This document shows positions 1 to 10,827 of a DNA stretch of 64,000 nucleotides, piece by piece. The DNA is from an uncultured Alphaproteobacteria bacterium (GTDB taxonomy: Bacteria; Pseudomonadota; Alphaproteobacteria; HIMB59): positions 1 to 64,000 of the forward strand of contig CACDYZ010000003.1 of assembly GCA_902557145.1 (NCBI GenBank), read 5' to 3'. Numbering within the stretch: the stretch's first letter is position 1; each line of letters begins with the position of its first letter. The notes below the pieces were generated by a model. The model did not search any database and was not told where the DNA came from. It saw only the letters and a list, made by a program, of their open reading frames with translations. A program made the translations under genes and the position numbers.

Positions 1-262
1 CGCTTGAGACCTGCAAAGCTAGCTCTCTAGTTGGTGTGAGAATTATTGCATAACTATCCTTATCCAAAGTGAGATGATTAATTAATGGAATTCCGAAAGC
101 GTATGTTTTACCAGTTCCAGTTTGTGCTGTACCCAATATATCATTTCCTTCAAGAGCCAAAGGAATAGAAATTTTTTGAATTGGAGTTGGTTTAATTAAC
201 TTTAATTTTTTTATGGCATCTAACACCAATAGTGAAATAGATAAATCGGAAAATTTTTGCAT
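1..262 (-). CDS. DEAD-box ATP-dependent RNA helicase, N-terminal part (truncated by window edge)
   Basis: Reverse-strand translation [60 protein letters not shown]...[10 protein letters not shown] motif, Walker A AQTGTGKT, motif Ia PTRELA. Confidence 0.9.
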   Translation of the reverse strand, partial: MQKFSDLSISLLVLDAIKKLKLIKPTPIQKISIPLALEGNDILGTAQTGTGKTYAFGIPLINHLTLDKDSYAIILTPTRELALQVSS

Positions 263-381
263 GCTTTTTTTATCAGAGAGTGTTTGAGAACTATAAGATG
301 AGATCTAGTATCACGAATTAGATGTTCTACCTAGTTAATAATAAATAAGCTATTTATCTTTGAGTGTAGGGATAAGACTAA

Positions 382-411
382 TAGCGCAGATAAATTTAAA
401 TATCTGCGCTA
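382..411 (-). terminator. Perfect 11-bp inverted repeat TAGCGCAGATA/TATCTGCGCTA downstream of pnp; candidate terminator or 3' stabilising hairpin
   Basis: Read directly; loop of 8 nt; located 11 nt past the pnp stop codon; only a weak T-rich stretch follows. Confidence 0.55.
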
Positions 412-421
412 GAAATAAATT

Positions 422-2485
422 TTAGACTTCTTTCATGCTGAGTTTTACCTTACCAGCACGATCAACGTCGAGTACTTTCACTTGCACTTCTTGGCCTTCT
501 GATAAAACATCAGATACATTCTCTACTCTTTTTTGAGAGATTTGAGAGACGTGTAGTAAACCATCACGAGCACCCATAAAGTTAACAAAGGCACCAAACT
601 CAACGATTTTTACAACTTTACCATTGTATACCTTGCCTATTTCAGGCTCAGCGACGATGTCCTCAACCATTTGTTTTGCAGTATTAATAGACTCTTCATT
701 GCTAGATGCAATTTTGACAATACCGTCATCGTTGACTTCAAGTTTTGCTCCTGAGACCTCTACAATATTTCTGATCACTTTTCCACCAGACCCAATAACA
801 TCTTTAATCTTAGCTTTATCGATAGAAATAGAAATTACCTGAGGTGCATGCTTTGAGAACTTAGTACGAGCTTCTGGTAAAGCTTCTGACATAATTCCTA
901 TTATGTGTTTTCTTCCACCTGATGCTTGATTTAAAGCTATCTCCATGATTTCTTTTGTTATGCTTGTAATTTTAATATCCATTTGAAGTGAAGTAATACC
1001 GTCCATGGTACCTGCCACTTTAAAGTCCATATCACCTAAGTGATCTTCATCACCAAGGATATCGCTCAACACAACAAAGTCATCACCTTCTTTGATTAGT
1101 CCCATGGCAATTCCACCAATATGTTTTTTAATGGGAACACCTGCTGCCATTAAAGCAAGAGATGAGCCACATACGGTAGCCATAGAACTAGAGCCATTTG
1201 ATTCAGTTATCTCAGAGACCAATCGAAGCGTATAAGGAAAATCCTCTTTTGTCGGTAACATCGGATGAACTGCTCTCCATGCTAGCTTACCATGACCTAT
1301 CTCTCTTCTACCCGTTGAACCCATTCTTCCGACCTCACCAACTGAGTATGGGGGGAAGTTGTAATGCAACATAAAATGTTGTTTGTGCATAGGGTCAAGA
1401 GAGTCAATCATTTGTTCATCGTCTCCTGTGCCAAGGGTTGTAACAACGATTGCTTGGGTTTCTCCTCTAGTAAATAAACAAGAACCATGAGCTCTAGGGA
1501 GAAGGTCTAATTCGCATGTAATTTTTCTGACTTCATCAAGTTTTCTACCATCTATTCGATTTTTATTTTTGATGATGTCACCACGTACAACGTCTTTTTC
1601 AATATTTTTAATAATAGTAGTGGCGGCTAATACTTGATCATCTTCAACGTTATCTATAATTGAAGATCTGATTTCGTCTAACTTCTGACTTCTTTCTTGT
1701 TTATCAACAAGACCATAAGCCTCTTTAATTGGGTCTGCAATTTTTGAGGCAATATCCTTTTGAAGACCCTCATAAAAGTCAGGTAATGAAGGTACATCAA
1801 ATTTTTTGATCTCTGTCATTCCAGCAAATTCATGAACTTCTTTAATAAAAGTTTGATAAAAGTCATGACCAAACATTACAGCTTCAAGCATAGTGCTTTC
1901 TGGAAGTTCCTTTGCTTCGGACTCAACCATTAATACACCCTCTTCTGTACCGGCCACAACTAAATCTAAAGCTGAATTTTCTAACTCTTCAATCGTTGGG
2001 TTAGCTACTAGCTTGCCATCAATATGACCAACTCGAGCGGCACCAAGTGTTCCTGCAACGGGCAGACCAGATATTGCGAGTGCAGCACCAGTTGCGTACA
2101 TTGCTATGACATCTGGATCCACTGATCCATCATATGACAAAACTGTTAGTGTAACTTGAGTTTCATTTTTAAAATTTTTGTGAAAAAGAGGTCTAATAGG
2201 TCTATCAATTAATCGACAGATTAATGTCTCTCTTTCTGTTGGCCTTGCTTCTCTTTTAAAAAAACCTCCTGGAATTTTTCCAGAGGCATAATATTTTTCC
2301 TGATAATTAACTGTTAAAGGAAAAAAATCGATATCAGGTTTTTGTGTTTTGGCAGCACATATGTTTGCCATAACCATGGTTTCGCCACAAGTTACAACAA
2401 CAGATGCATCTGCTTGCTTTGCAATTCGATTAGTTTCTAAAGTGATTTGTTGGTTACCCAACGTAAAAGTATGTTCTATTTTCAT
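422..2485 (-). CDS. pnp: Polyribonucleotide nucleotidyltransferase (PNPase)
   Basis: 687 aa, two RNase PH domains, KH and S1 C-terminal domains (IGSGGKVIRNIVE; GKVVKIVEFGAFVNFMGARDGLLHVSQI); next to rpsO. Confidence 0.98.
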   Translation of the reverse strand: MKIEHTFTLGNQQITLETNRIAKQADASVVVTCGETMVMANICAAKTQKPDIDFFPLTVNYQEKYYASGKIPGGFFKREARPTERETLICRLIDRPIRPLFHKNFKNETQVTLTVLSYDGSVDPDVIAMYATGAALAISGLPVAGTLGAARVGHIDGKLVANPTIEELENSALDLVVAGTEEGVLMVESEAKELPESTMLEAVMFGHDFYQTFIKEVHEFAGMTEIKKFDVPSLPDFYEGLQKDIASKIADPIKEAYGLVDKQERSQKLDEIRSSIIDNVEDDQVLAATTIIKNIEKDVVRGDIIKNKNRIDGRKLDEVRKITCELDLLPRAHGSCLFTRGETQAIVVTTLGTGDDEQMIDSLDPMHKQHFMLHYNFPPYSVGEVGRMGSTGRREIGHGKLAWRAVHPMLPTKEDFPYTLRLVSEITESNGSSSMATVCGSSLALMAAGVPIKKHIGGIAMGLIKEGDDFVVLSDILGDEDHLGDMDFKVAGTMDGITSLQMDIKITSITKEIMEIALNQASGGRKHIIGIMSEALPEARTKFSKHAPQVISISIDKAKIKDVIGSGGKVIRNIVEVSGAKLEVNDDGIVKIASSNEESINTAKQMVEDIVAEPEIGKVYNGKVVKIVEFGAFVNFMGARDGLLHVSQISQKRVENVSDVLSEGQEVQVKVLDVDRAGKVKLSMKEV

Positions 2486-2522
2486 CTTCCTCTTTTCTAC
2501 TTATTACACTAATTAAAAAGTT

Positions 2523-2777
2523 TTACTTTTTTCTTAGTTTTAGTTTATCTGCTACTTCTGAGTACTTTCCTACATTCCTCTTCTTTAAATACGCCATCAA
2601 TCTATTTCTTTTACCAACCATCATCAGCAGACCTCTTCGAGAATGAAAATCTTTCTTATGTATTTTGATATGTTCTGTTAACAGATTAATTTTCTTTGTG
2701 AGAAAAAAAATTTGGGACTCTGGTGAACCAGTGTCATTATCAGCACGTGCTATATCGTTTATTTGTATTTCCGACAT
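2523..2777 (-). CDS. rpsO: 30S ribosomal protein S15
   Basis: [56 protein letters not shown] track starts at 2804, but AAAGGAG followed by ATG supports start at 2777. Confidence 0.97.
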   Translation of the reverse strand: MSEIQINDIARADNDTGSPESQIFFLTKKINLLTEHIKIHKKDFHSRRGLLMMVGKRNRLMAYLKKRNVGKYSEVADKLKLRKK

Positions 2778-2825
2778 CAATACTCCTTTCAAAGTAAACA
2801 TCATCTGACCAGGATGTCGCCCAGT

Positions 2826-3521
2826 TCAAATGGTAATCAGGTTGCTATGTAAATCATTTATGCTTGAGAAATCAAGGATTTTTTCATAGGGAATGGCTTG
2901 ATTTAAAGAAAAAGTCCCTATTTTCAGTCTTTTTATCATACTAGCATATGCGATATCCCCTAAAGAATTTGCAAACTCTTCTGCAAATGCCCTCACATAA
3001 AATCCTGAATGACAATGCAACTCAACATTCATTTTAGAGGTACTAGAGAGTAAAACTTTTAAACTCTGAACTGATACTTTTTTATAGCGTTTTTCAATTT
3101 TTTCATTTTTCCTAGCCAGCTCATAAAAATTCTTTCCCTTTAATTTGTGAGCCGAAAAGTCTGGTATTTTTTGTTGATATGCTCCTATGTATTTTTTTAA
3201 GTGATTAATTCTGTCTATAGTTTTATGACCAATAGGGTTCATTTTTAAAAATCTTCCCTCTGAGTCTAAAGTGTTTGTTGAAGCACCAAATCGTATCTCA
3301 ACTTCATAACTTTTTTGATACTGGTGTATGTTTGGTATTTTTTTAGTTGCTTTATTAATACCTATTAATAATAAACCAGAAGCAAGAGGGTCTAAGGTTC
3401 CTGCAAAACCAATTTTATTAAATGAATAACGAAATTTTAATTTTCTTATAACTCCAAAAGACTCGATGCCCTCTGGTTTATCTATAAGTAACCATCCGCT
3501 ACTAGGAAATTTTTCTTTCAT
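2826..3521 (-). CDS. truB: tRNA pseudouridine(55) synthase
   Basis: GWLLIDKPEG...GFAGTLDPLASGLL motif; between rbfA and rpsO. Confidence 0.96.
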   Translation of the reverse strand: MKEKFPSSGWLLIDKPEGIESFGVIRKLKFRYSFNKIGFAGTLDPLASGLLLIGINKATKKIPNIHQYQKSYEVEIRFGASTNTLDSEGRFLKMNPIGHKTIDRINHLKKYIGAYQQKIPDFSAHKLKGKNFYELARKNEKIEKRYKKVSVQSLKVLLSSTSKMNVELHCHSGFYVRAFAEEFANSLGDIAYASMIKRLKIGTFSLNQAIPYEKILDFSSINDLHSNLITI

Positions 3522-3527
3522 TAAAAA

Positions 3528-3872
3528 TTATAATTTATCAAGAAGCGATTGTACTTTTAAAGACTCTTGGAAAGATTGGTCGAATATTAGAGATACCTTT
3601 GGTGTGTATTTACTTGTCAGAGTTCTTGCTATTAAGTTTTGTATTTCTCTGAGATAAAGTTTGTTAAATTCTTTAAATTCTGTCTCTGTAATATTATGAA
3701 TAAGAAATATTTTTGCAAATCTTAGATCTTTACTAACTTTTACTTCGGTGATTTCAAAGCGAACATTGGGAAATTTTATAAGATAATCTTTTTGGGTTAC
3801 GAGATATTCGGAGACAAGCCTTTTAATTGAAAGTTCAACTTTTTTGGTTCGAAAACTTGGCTTATTGTCCAC
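3528..3872 (-). CDS. rbfA: 30S ribosome-binding factor A
   Basis: Small protein between infB and truB; RbfA-like sequence (EVKVSKDLRFAKIFL). Confidence 0.92.
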   Translation of the reverse strand: MDNKPSFRTKKVELSIKRLVSEYLVTQKDYLIKFPNVRFEITEVKVSKDLRFAKIFLIHNITETEFKEFNKLYLREIQNLIARTLTSKYTPKVSLIFDQSFQESLKVQSLLDKL

Positions 3873-3873
3873 A

Positions 3874-5889
3874 CTACAATTCTTTTTGAACTTCTTTAGT
3901 TATGTAAAATTCAATTTCATCTTTTTCTAAAATATCTGAGTAGTCTTTAAATGAAATACCACACTCATAATTTTCTCTGACCTCTTTAACGTCATCTTTA
4001 AATCGTTTCAGGGTTCCAACTTCTCCCTCATGGATAATCTTCCCTTCTCTAACAAGCCTGATTTTGGCTGAGTTTTGAACGATTCCATCAGTAACAAAAC
4101 AACCGGCTATGGTGCCGAACTTTGAAGATTTGAAAGTATCGCGAACCTCAGCGTGGCCAATAATCTCCTCTTTAGTGTCTGGGGTGAGAAGACCAGAGAG
4201 CATTTTTTTCATATCATCGATTAATTCATAAATAATAGAATAATATCTGATGTCTACCTTATCACGTTTTGCAATTGTTCGGGCTTGAGGGATAGCTCTG
4301 ATATTAAAACCAATTACTAATCCTTGAGCGGAACTTGCTAAGCTCACATCACTTTCATTAATTGCACCAATTGAATTATGGACAACATTAATTTTAACTT
4401 CTTCATTGCCTACTTTTTCTAAGGAAGAAACTATTGCTTCAAGAGAGCCTTGAACGTCTGCTTTAACAATAATTGGAAGTTTTTTCATGTCTCCCTTCGA
4501 TACATTCGCCATCATTTCTTCTAATGAAGATTTTTTAACTGACTCGGTGTTTTCTAGTTTTTTTTGTTCTTTTACTTTTTCTGTAATATCTTTTGCAATA
4601 TCTTCATTAGGCATAACATAAACTGTGTCGCCTGCTTGAGGGACTGAGTCAAAGCCCAACACTTCAATCGGCATACCTGGATTTGCAGATTTAATTCTGC
4701 TTCCATTCTCATCGAGTAAAGCTCTCACTCTTCCAAAAGCTGAACCACAGGTAAAATGATCCCCTTCTTTGAAAGTTCCATTTTTTACTATTACTGTTGC
4801 AACTGGTCCTTTACCTGTTTCAATTTTAGACTCAACAACTATTGCTTCAGCAAGTTTATCATGCTCGACGTTAAGGTCTAAAATTTCAACTTGTAATAAA
4901 ATATTGTCTAGTAATTTTTCTAAGTTTGTTTTTTTGATGGCAGATATCTCTGTTTCTAGTACATCACCACTGTAACTTTCTACGACCACTTCGTGTGTTA
5001 ACAAATCGTTTCTAACAATGCTTGGGTCGACATCTGGTAAGTCCATTTTATTAATGGCAAGAACGATCGGCACTTTAGCTGCTTTGGCATGTGAAATAGC
5101 CTCAATTGTTTGAGGTTTTACACTGTCGTTAGCAGCGACTACTAAAACAACAAGGTCCGTTAAATTAGCACCTCGCGAGCGGATATTTGAAAAAGCTGCG
5201 TGACCGGGTGTATCTAAAAATGTGATGGGATTATTTTTATGTTGAATTTGATAGGCGCCAATATGTTGGGTAATACCCCCTGACTCTTTTGAGGTAACAT
5301 TGGTATTTCTGAGTGCATCCAATAATGATGTTTTGCCATGATCAACGTGGCCCATGACAGTTACGATTGGGGGCCTTGGTAAAATTTTAGAATTTTTAGT
5401 TTTTTGATGATTTGCAATTTCATCTTTTAGACTAATTGCCTCTGCCCTTTTAGGAGTGTGTCCTAATTCTGTAACAATTAATTCGGCCGTATCACCATCA
5501 ATATATTGATTAGCTGTAGCCATAATACCACTCTTCATTAAAGCTTTTACAACGTCTCCTGTTTTTTCGGACATTCTACTAGCTAGTTCTTGAACAGAGA
5601 TTTTGACAGGAATGTCAACTTCACGAACGATTTTTTGAGAACTAGTTAGGTTTGGTTTATATTTAGTTTTTTGTTTTTCTCTATTTCTTTTTGTTTTTGC
5701 CAGACTCGGCATTTTTTCATAATCAGGCTCTTCGTCTAAAAGGTTGTTAACTGAAATAGATGATAGTTTTTTTTGAAATGCGGTTGTATTGAGAGTAAGT
5801 TTTTTTCTAGGCGCAGCAGAGCCTGCAGAGGCGGGTGTGGCAGGTTTGCTTGTTGTTGTTGGTTTTGTGTTCTTAGTCTCTTTTGTCAT
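3874..5889 (-). CDS. infB: Translation initiation factor IF-2
   Basis: RPPIVTVMGHVDHGKTSLLDALR, DTPGHAAFSNIRSRGA, NKMD G-motifs. Confidence 0.98.
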   Translation of the reverse strand: MTKETKNTKPTTTSKPATPASAGSAAPRKKLTLNTTAFQKKLSSISVNNLLDEEPDYEKMPSLAKTKRNREKQKTKYKPNLTSSQKIVREVDIPVKISVQELASRMSEKTGDVVKALMKSGIMATANQYIDGDTAELIVTELGHTPKRAEAISLKDEIANHQKTKNSKILPRPPIVTVMGHVDHGKTSLLDALRNTNVTSKESGGITQHIGAYQIQHKNNPITFLDTPGHAAFSNIRSRGANLTDLVVLVVAANDSVKPQTIEAISHAKAAKVPIVLAINKMDLPDVDPSIVRNDLLTHEVVVESYSGDVLETEISAIKKTNLEKLLDNILLQVEILDLNVEHDKLAEAIVVESKIETGKGPVATVIVKNGTFKEGDHFTCGSAFGRVRALLDENGSRIKSANPGMPIEVLGFDSVPQAGDTVYVMPNEDIAKDITEKVKEQKKLENTESVKKSSLEEMMANVSKGDMKKLPIIVKADVQGSLEAIVSSLEKVGNEEVKINVVHNSIGAINESDVSLASSAQGLVIGFNIRAIPQARTIAKRDKVDIRYYSIIYELIDDMKKMLSGLLTPDTKEEIIGHAEVRDTFKSSKFGTIAGCFVTDGIVQNSAKIRLVREGKIIHEGEVGTLKRFKDDVKEVRENYECGISFKDYSDILEKDEIEFYITKEVQKEL

Positions 5890-5898
5890 TCAAAAAAT

Positions 5899-7401
5899 TT
5901 AGCTATTAAGAAAAATCTCCCTAGCGTCCATAATAATTTTTTCAGCAGCAGACTTTTCAACTCTTTTTTGGAGTATGCCCTCTTTACCAACTAATTCATC
6001 AGTTGCTAAATCAGCAAGGTCTTGACGAGAAAAAATATTATTTTCTATCAAAGTAGCTAAAATTTTATTATCAAACTCTGATATCCCTTTAATGTAATCA
6101 TCTAAATTTGAAGCTTGGATTAATTTTTCAAGTTCTGCTTTTTCATTTTCCATAAACTGTGTTGCACGAGCATATATCTCAGCTGCAAGTTCATTGTCAA
6201 AGCCTTCAATTTTTTCTATGTCTTGGATTGATGCGTTCGCTATTTTTTCTATGCTTGAGTATCCCTCAACCGCTAGTAATTGTGCGATCATGTCTTCGAG
6301 GTCGAGCTTTTCGGCAAAAAGAGATGTAATTTTTTTAAATTCTTCTTGTCTTCTCTCGGCGTCTTCTTTTTCTGTTAATATATCAATTTCTAAATTAGTT
6401 AAAATTGAGGCTAATTTAACATTTTGGCCTCTTCTACCGATAGCGATGCTGAGTTGATCTTCAGGTAAAACAATCTCTACGCGATTAGAGTCTTCAAACT
6501 CATTGACTTTTGCAACTTGTGCAGGAGCGATAGCGTTTTGAACATACATCGACTTTAATTCATTCCAATTTACAATATCAATCTTTTCCCCTTGTAATTC
6601 ATTAACAATAGCTTGGACTCTAGAGCCCCTCATACCTACGCATGCTCCAACAGGATCGATGGACTTGTCATTTGCTCGAACTGTAATCTTTCCTCTACTA
6701 CCCGGGTCTCTTGCAACAGATAGAATTTCTATTTGACCTTCATAAATTTCAGGGACTTCTTGTTCAAATAATTTTGCCATAAATTGAGGATGTGTTCTTG
6801 AAAGAAAGATTTGATGACCTTTAGCTTCTTCTTTGATATCAAAAAAATAAGCTCTGATGCGATCTCCATTTTTAAAATTTTCTCTTGGTATCAGTTCGTC
6901 TTTTCTCAAAAATCCCTCTGCTTTACCAAGGTCAACAATTATATTTCCAAATTCAATTCTTTTAACAATCCCTGATAAGACTTCTCCAACACGATCTTTG
7001 AAGTCATTAAACTGTCTACTTTTTTCTGCCTCTCTGACTCTTGAATAAATTACTTGTCTTGCCATGTTGGCTGTAACTCGTCCAAAATTAACTGAAGGCA
7101 AAGGAATTGTTATTTGTTTTCCAACTTCTGTATTAGCGTCATACTTTTTTGCATGATCTAATAAAATTTGATTAGACTGTAAGACAGGGTCAATTGTTTC
7201 AACTACATCTTTAATGTGGGATAAACTGATATTACCAGTCATTCGATCAATCACTGCTTTGATATTATTATCCATACCATATTTTGACTTTCCAATTATT
7301 TCAAAAGACTCCTCAAGAGCCTTCATGACTATGTCCATTTCGATGCCCTTCTCTTGTGAGACGACTTCGGCAATTTTTAATATTTCTGTGTTATTTAGCA
7401 T
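5899..7401 (-). CDS. nusA: Transcription termination/antitermination protein NusA
   Basis: S1/KH architecture; DPVGACVGMRGSRVQAIVNELQGEKIDIV; upstream of infB. Confidence 0.97.
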   Translation of the reverse strand: MLNNTEILKIAEVVSQEKGIEMDIVMKALEESFEIIGKSKYGMDNNIKAVIDRMTGNISLSHIKDVVETIDPVLQSNQILLDHAKKYDANTEVGKQITIPLPSVNFGRVTANMARQVIYSRVREAEKSRQFNDFKDRVGEVLSGIVKRIEFGNIIVDLGKAEGFLRKDELIPRENFKNGDRIRAYFFDIKEEAKGHQIFLSRTHPQFMAKLFEQEVPEIYEGQIEILSVARDPGSRGKITVRANDKSIDPVGACVGMRGSRVQAIVNELQGEKIDIVNWNELKSMYVQNAIAPAQVAKVNEFEDSNRVEIVLPEDQLSIAIGRRGQNVKLASILTNLEIDILTEKEDAERRQEEFKKITSLFAEKLDLEDMIAQLLAVEGYSSIEKIANASIQDIEKIEGFDNELAAEIYARATQFMENEKAELEKLIQASNLDDYIKGISEFDNKILATLIENNIFSRQDLADLATDELVGKEGILQKRVEKSAAEKIIMDAREIFLNS

Positions 7402-7415
7402 TATCTTTTCTAGTT

Positions 7416-7440
7416 AAAAAAAAAGGCGGGATAACCCACC
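7416..7440 (-). terminator. Rho-independent terminator between trmB and nusA
   Basis: On minus strand GGTGGG-TTAT-CCCGCC followed by T9. Confidence 0.8.
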
Positions 7441-7453
7441 TCCTCATTGTTGG

Positions 7454-8098
7454 TTAATAATTTTTAAGAACGCTAAAATAGAATAATTTATGATTTTTGT
7501 CTAAGGCTTTTTTCTCGAATTTAGTGTGTAAAGCATTGGAATCACTGTATTCCCAAGATTTCGGGCTAATATTTGGCATGGTGTATTTAAATTTTTTCAT
7601 CAAAGCCAATGCTTCAATAAAATAATCACCATGGTCGGTTGCAAAACGAATAAAGCCTTTTTTTTTGAGTTTTTTAGTTAGGTCTTTAACAAGTGTTTGG
7701 TTCACGGTTCGCCTTTTTTTATGCCTATTTTTTGGCCAAGGATCTGGAAAATATATCCTTATTTCCTCAAAATAGTTATCTGGCATTAAAGGTAACAGCT
7801 CTTGGATGTTTAAATGGAATACTTGAAGGTTCTTTAATTTATGATCAACAGAGTTTCTAATGGCTCTCAGTACTCCATCAGCAAAAATATCACAACCTAT
7901 AAAGTTGACTTTAGAATTAGATTTTGCGTCTTCACTTATTTTTTCTCCATCCCCTATTCCAATTTCTAAAACCCTAGGAGTTTTAATTTTGTTAAATAAT
8001 GTTTTTTTTGGCTCGACAAGAAATTTTGTATATTGTTCAAGTCTTAAAAAAGACTTTCCTTTCTTTCTTCCAAAATATTTATTTTTTGATTCGAACAT
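7454..8098 (-). CDS. trmB: tRNA (guanine-N7-)-methyltransferase
   Basis: VLEIGIGDGEKI; IRIYFPDPWPKNRHKKRR signature. Confidence 0.95.
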   Translation of the reverse strand: MFESKNKYFGRKKGKSFLRLEQYTKFLVEPKKTLFNKIKTPRVLEIGIGDGEKISEDAKSNSKVNFIGCDIFADGVLRAIRNSVDHKLKNLQVFHLNIQELLPLMPDNYFEEIRIYFPDPWPKNRHKKRRTVNQTLVKDLTKKLKKKGFIRFATDHGDYFIEALALMKKFKYTMPNISPKSWEYSDSNALHTKFEKKALDKNHKLFYFSVLKNY

Positions 8099-9593
8099 AT
8101 AAAAAACTAAATAGGAAAATAAAGAAAAGTAAAACCATTACTGAGTTTAGTGTTGAGGAGCAGATAGATTGGTTTTTAGTAATTGAGTGTTGGTAATGCA
8201 GATAACCTTTTTTATTACTTGCAATAGTTTGAATAATTTTACCTGATCGATCCACTATAGAAGTAATCCCAGAGGGTGTTGATCTAATGAGAGGTTTTTG
8301 AAATTCAACACTTCGTAAAAGAGAGTTTGCTAAATGCTGATGAGGTCCATACCATTTACCAAACCAAGAATCATTTGAAATTTGTATAACCATATCTGAG
8401 CCACAAATCTCTTTATTAATAGATTGATAATTGAATATTGACTCAAAACAAATCATGGGGACAGCATTTATATCTTTGGGTAGATTAAGAGTTTTTTGGA
8501 CATGACCTGGTGTATAATTCATTCCTAAATTTAAAAACTTACTCACTAAGGGTTTTATAAAAGGTATGTATTCACCAAATAAAACTAATTTTTGTTTATC
8601 ATAAAAATCTATGATCTTTCCCTGATGATCAATAACATATAAACGATTAAATAATTGATCTTCTTCGATGGCACTTGAGCCAACTATTATTTTTTGATCT
8701 TCGTTAATCAAGGAGGATACTCTGCTCAGTAGTCCTATCCTATTATTTAAATCAATAGGTAAGGACCCCTCTGGCCAGATAATTAAATCTGTTTTTGCTG
8801 ATTTTGAAAGGGCCTCAATTGTTAATTGTTCATATTTTTCAAGATTTTTAAGGACATCAAATTCAACTAGTGACTCATAGAGGTTGGGTTGTATTAGAAG
8901 TATATTAAGTGTCTCATCTTCTGTTTTTTTAATATTATTGTTTTCAATAAAACCAAAAAAATAAAAGATAATACTTAGTGCTAATAAAACACTAGGTATG
9001 ATTTTATTTTTGTAATAAATAAAATAAATCATTAAACCGACAATCAAATGAACGACAAGACCTAAGCCATATACACCTAGATAAGGTAAGGATTTCAAAA
9101 TCCAAATATTTTTGTAGTAAATAATCGCTGAGGGATTCCAAGGAAAGCCCCCGAAGATAAATTCTTTTAATAACTCAACTATAGAGAGGCCTAGAGGAAG
9201 TAAAAAAATTAGTAATAATTTTTGTTTATAAAATGTTAAAATTAAAATAGTTGCTGAATAGTGTAAAAATGCAACAAACAAAGAGAGGATAGAGACTAAA
9301 ATTATTCCTAAAAATAAATATCCTGTTCCTCCTGAATAAAATGACTGGATAATCCAGCTAAGAGTAACTAATTGGGTTACTAAAAAAAAATAAAATATTT
9401 TTTTTTTAAAAAAAACATCGCTATTTAAAATGTTTAAAAAAAATATTACAAAAGACAGATAATAGAAAAAAGATATACCAAACGGGGGAAGTGAAAATAT
9501 ATATAAAACAGAACAAATAATTATTAGGTATGATGGCCTAGATATAGAGCTTAATAAGTTATTGAGATTTAACACCACTGACCACAACTTCAA
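8079..9593 (-). CDS. lnt: Apolipoprotein N-acyltransferase
   Basis: Multi-TM N-terminus and nitrilase domain (LIWPEGSLP; ICFESIF; NDSWFG; PLIRSTPSGITSIVD). Confidence 0.94.
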   Translation of the reverse strand: MKLWSVVLNLNNLLSSISRPSYLIIICSVLYIFSLPPFGISFFYYLSFVIFFLNILNSDVFFKKKIFYFFLVTQLVTLSWIIQSFYSGGTGYLFLGIILVSILSLFVAFLHYSATILILTFYKQKLLLIFLLPLGLSIVELLKEFIFGGFPWNPSAIIYYKNIWILKSLPYLGVYGLGLVVHLIVGLMIYFIYYKNKIIPSVLLALSIIFYFFGFIENNNIKKTEDETLNILLIQPNLYESLVEFDVLKNLEKYEQLTIEALSKSAKTDLIIWPEGSLPIDLNNRIGLLSRVSSLINEDQKIIVGSSAIEEDQLFNRLYVIDHQGKIIDFYDKQKLVLFGEYIPFIKPLVSKFLNLGMNYTPGHVQKTLNLPKDINAVPMICFESIFNYQSINKEICGSDMVIQISNDSWFGKWYGPHQHLANSLLRSVEFQKPLIRSTPSGITSIVDRSGKIIQTIASNKKGYLHYQHSITKNQSICSSTLNSVMVLLFFIFLFSFLYVRIKK

Positions 9594-10386
9594 GAATTTT
9601 TCTTGTTGATACCTTGTGAATGGTGAAAGATAATTTTTTATTAATTGTAAATTTTTCTTTTTTCTTGGGGATACGCCCTGCCATATTGAATATTATACCG
9701 CCTATTGTTCCAACATCCTCTTTTAAGTCCTCAGGGATATTTACATCGAATTCCCTCTCGAAATCATCCACTAGCATTGCAGCGTCCATAATAATGTTCT
9801 CGTTCTTTTGGCGGTACATTGGCGCTTCGTCCTTATCATGCTCATCTTCAATCTCACCAACTATTTCTTCCACTAGGTCTTCAATGGTTACTAAACCCGT
9901 CACACTATTAAATTCATCCATCACAATCGCTAAGTGAATGTTTTGTTTTTTCATTTTTTGTAGGAGGTTGAAAACTGGTGTCGCTGAGGGAATATAGATA
10001 ACTTCTCTCAGTAAACTCTTGATATTAAACGATTTATTATTAATTTTTTTAAATAAGTCTTTAATGTGAACCATTCCTAAGCAATGCTCTAAGTCATTTT
10101 TAACAACAGGCATCCTTGAGTGTGCTTCTTTGTTAATAATTTTAATGATGTTTTCTTTGTTAATGTTTTGATCGATAAAAATTATCTCACCCCTGGGCAC
10201 CATAACGTCATCAACTGTTTTTTTGTGTACCTTCAAAAGATTATTAAAAATCTTCTTCTCTTCACTTTTTGCAATCCCTGAGCTGTCCGATGTTGCAGAA
10301 ATAAGATCTATAATATCTTTTTTAAAGTTTTCATCTTGTATTAGTTCTTTGACTAATTTAATTGCTAAATTTTTTTTAATTTTCAT
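9559..10386 (-). CDS. corC: CBS-domain CorC/HlyC-family protein
   Basis: DVMVPRGEIIFID, tandem CBS domains, C-terminal CorC_HlyC domain; between ybeY and lnt. Confidence 0.9.
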   Translation of the reverse strand: MKIKKNLAIKLVKELIQDENFKKDIIDLISATSDSSGIAKSEEKKIFNNLLKVHKKTVDDVMVPRGEIIFIDQNINKENIIKIINKEAHSRMPVVKNDLEHCLGMVHIKDLFKKINNKSFNIKSLLREVIYIPSATPVFNLLQKMKKQNIHLAIVMDEFNSVTGLVTIEDLVEEIVGEIEDEHDKDEAPMYRQKNENIIMDAAMLVDDFEREFDVNIPEDLKEDVGTIGGIIFNMAGRIPKKKEKFTINKKLSFTIHKVSTRKILEVVVSGVKSQ

Positions 10387-10825
10387 GTACTTTTTTTAAA
10401 CCTAAAAATTTCATAAAAGTATTCTCTAAGAATCTCATATTGCTTCTTGATTGTTTATCATAGTGATCATAACCAAATAAATGATGTAATCCATGGCTCA
10501 CAAGCATAAAAAAATTTTGTTCATTAATTTTTTTATTTTTATTTAAAATATAACTGTCTGCAATAGCTATATCACCTGCAAAGTCTCCATCAGGAAAAGA
10601 TAGTACATCTGTTATTTTATTTTTTTTTCTAAAATTTTTATTCATGCTTTTAATTTCATCATTAGAAACTATTTTTATTGTAACTTGTGTTTTGTGATCT
10701 GCTTGATGAATCGTTTGAAAGTATTCTGATAATTTTTTAATTTTTTCTTTTGAGCTTTTAAGAAATTTTTCTAAATTATCGTCTCCGATTATCTCTATCA
10801 CAAATTTTTTGTTACTAATCCTCAA
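10376..10825 (-). CDS. ybeY: Endoribonuclease YbeY (16S rRNA maturation)
   Basis: LSHGLHHLFGYDH zinc motif (HxxxHxxGYDH). Confidence 0.95.
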   Translation of the reverse strand: MRISNKKFVIEIIGDDNLEKFLKSSKEKIKKLSEYFQTIHQADHKTQVTIKIVSNDEIKSMNKNFRKKNKITDVLSFPDGDFAGDIAIADSYILNKNKKINEQNFFMLVSHGLHHLFGYDHYDKQSRSNMRFLENTFMKFLGLKKVHEN

Positions 10826-10827
10826 AA

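Noticed and set aside
9620-9937. 105-aa plus-strand ORF
   Set aside because: Antisense to corC; Ser/Ile-rich spurious ORF.
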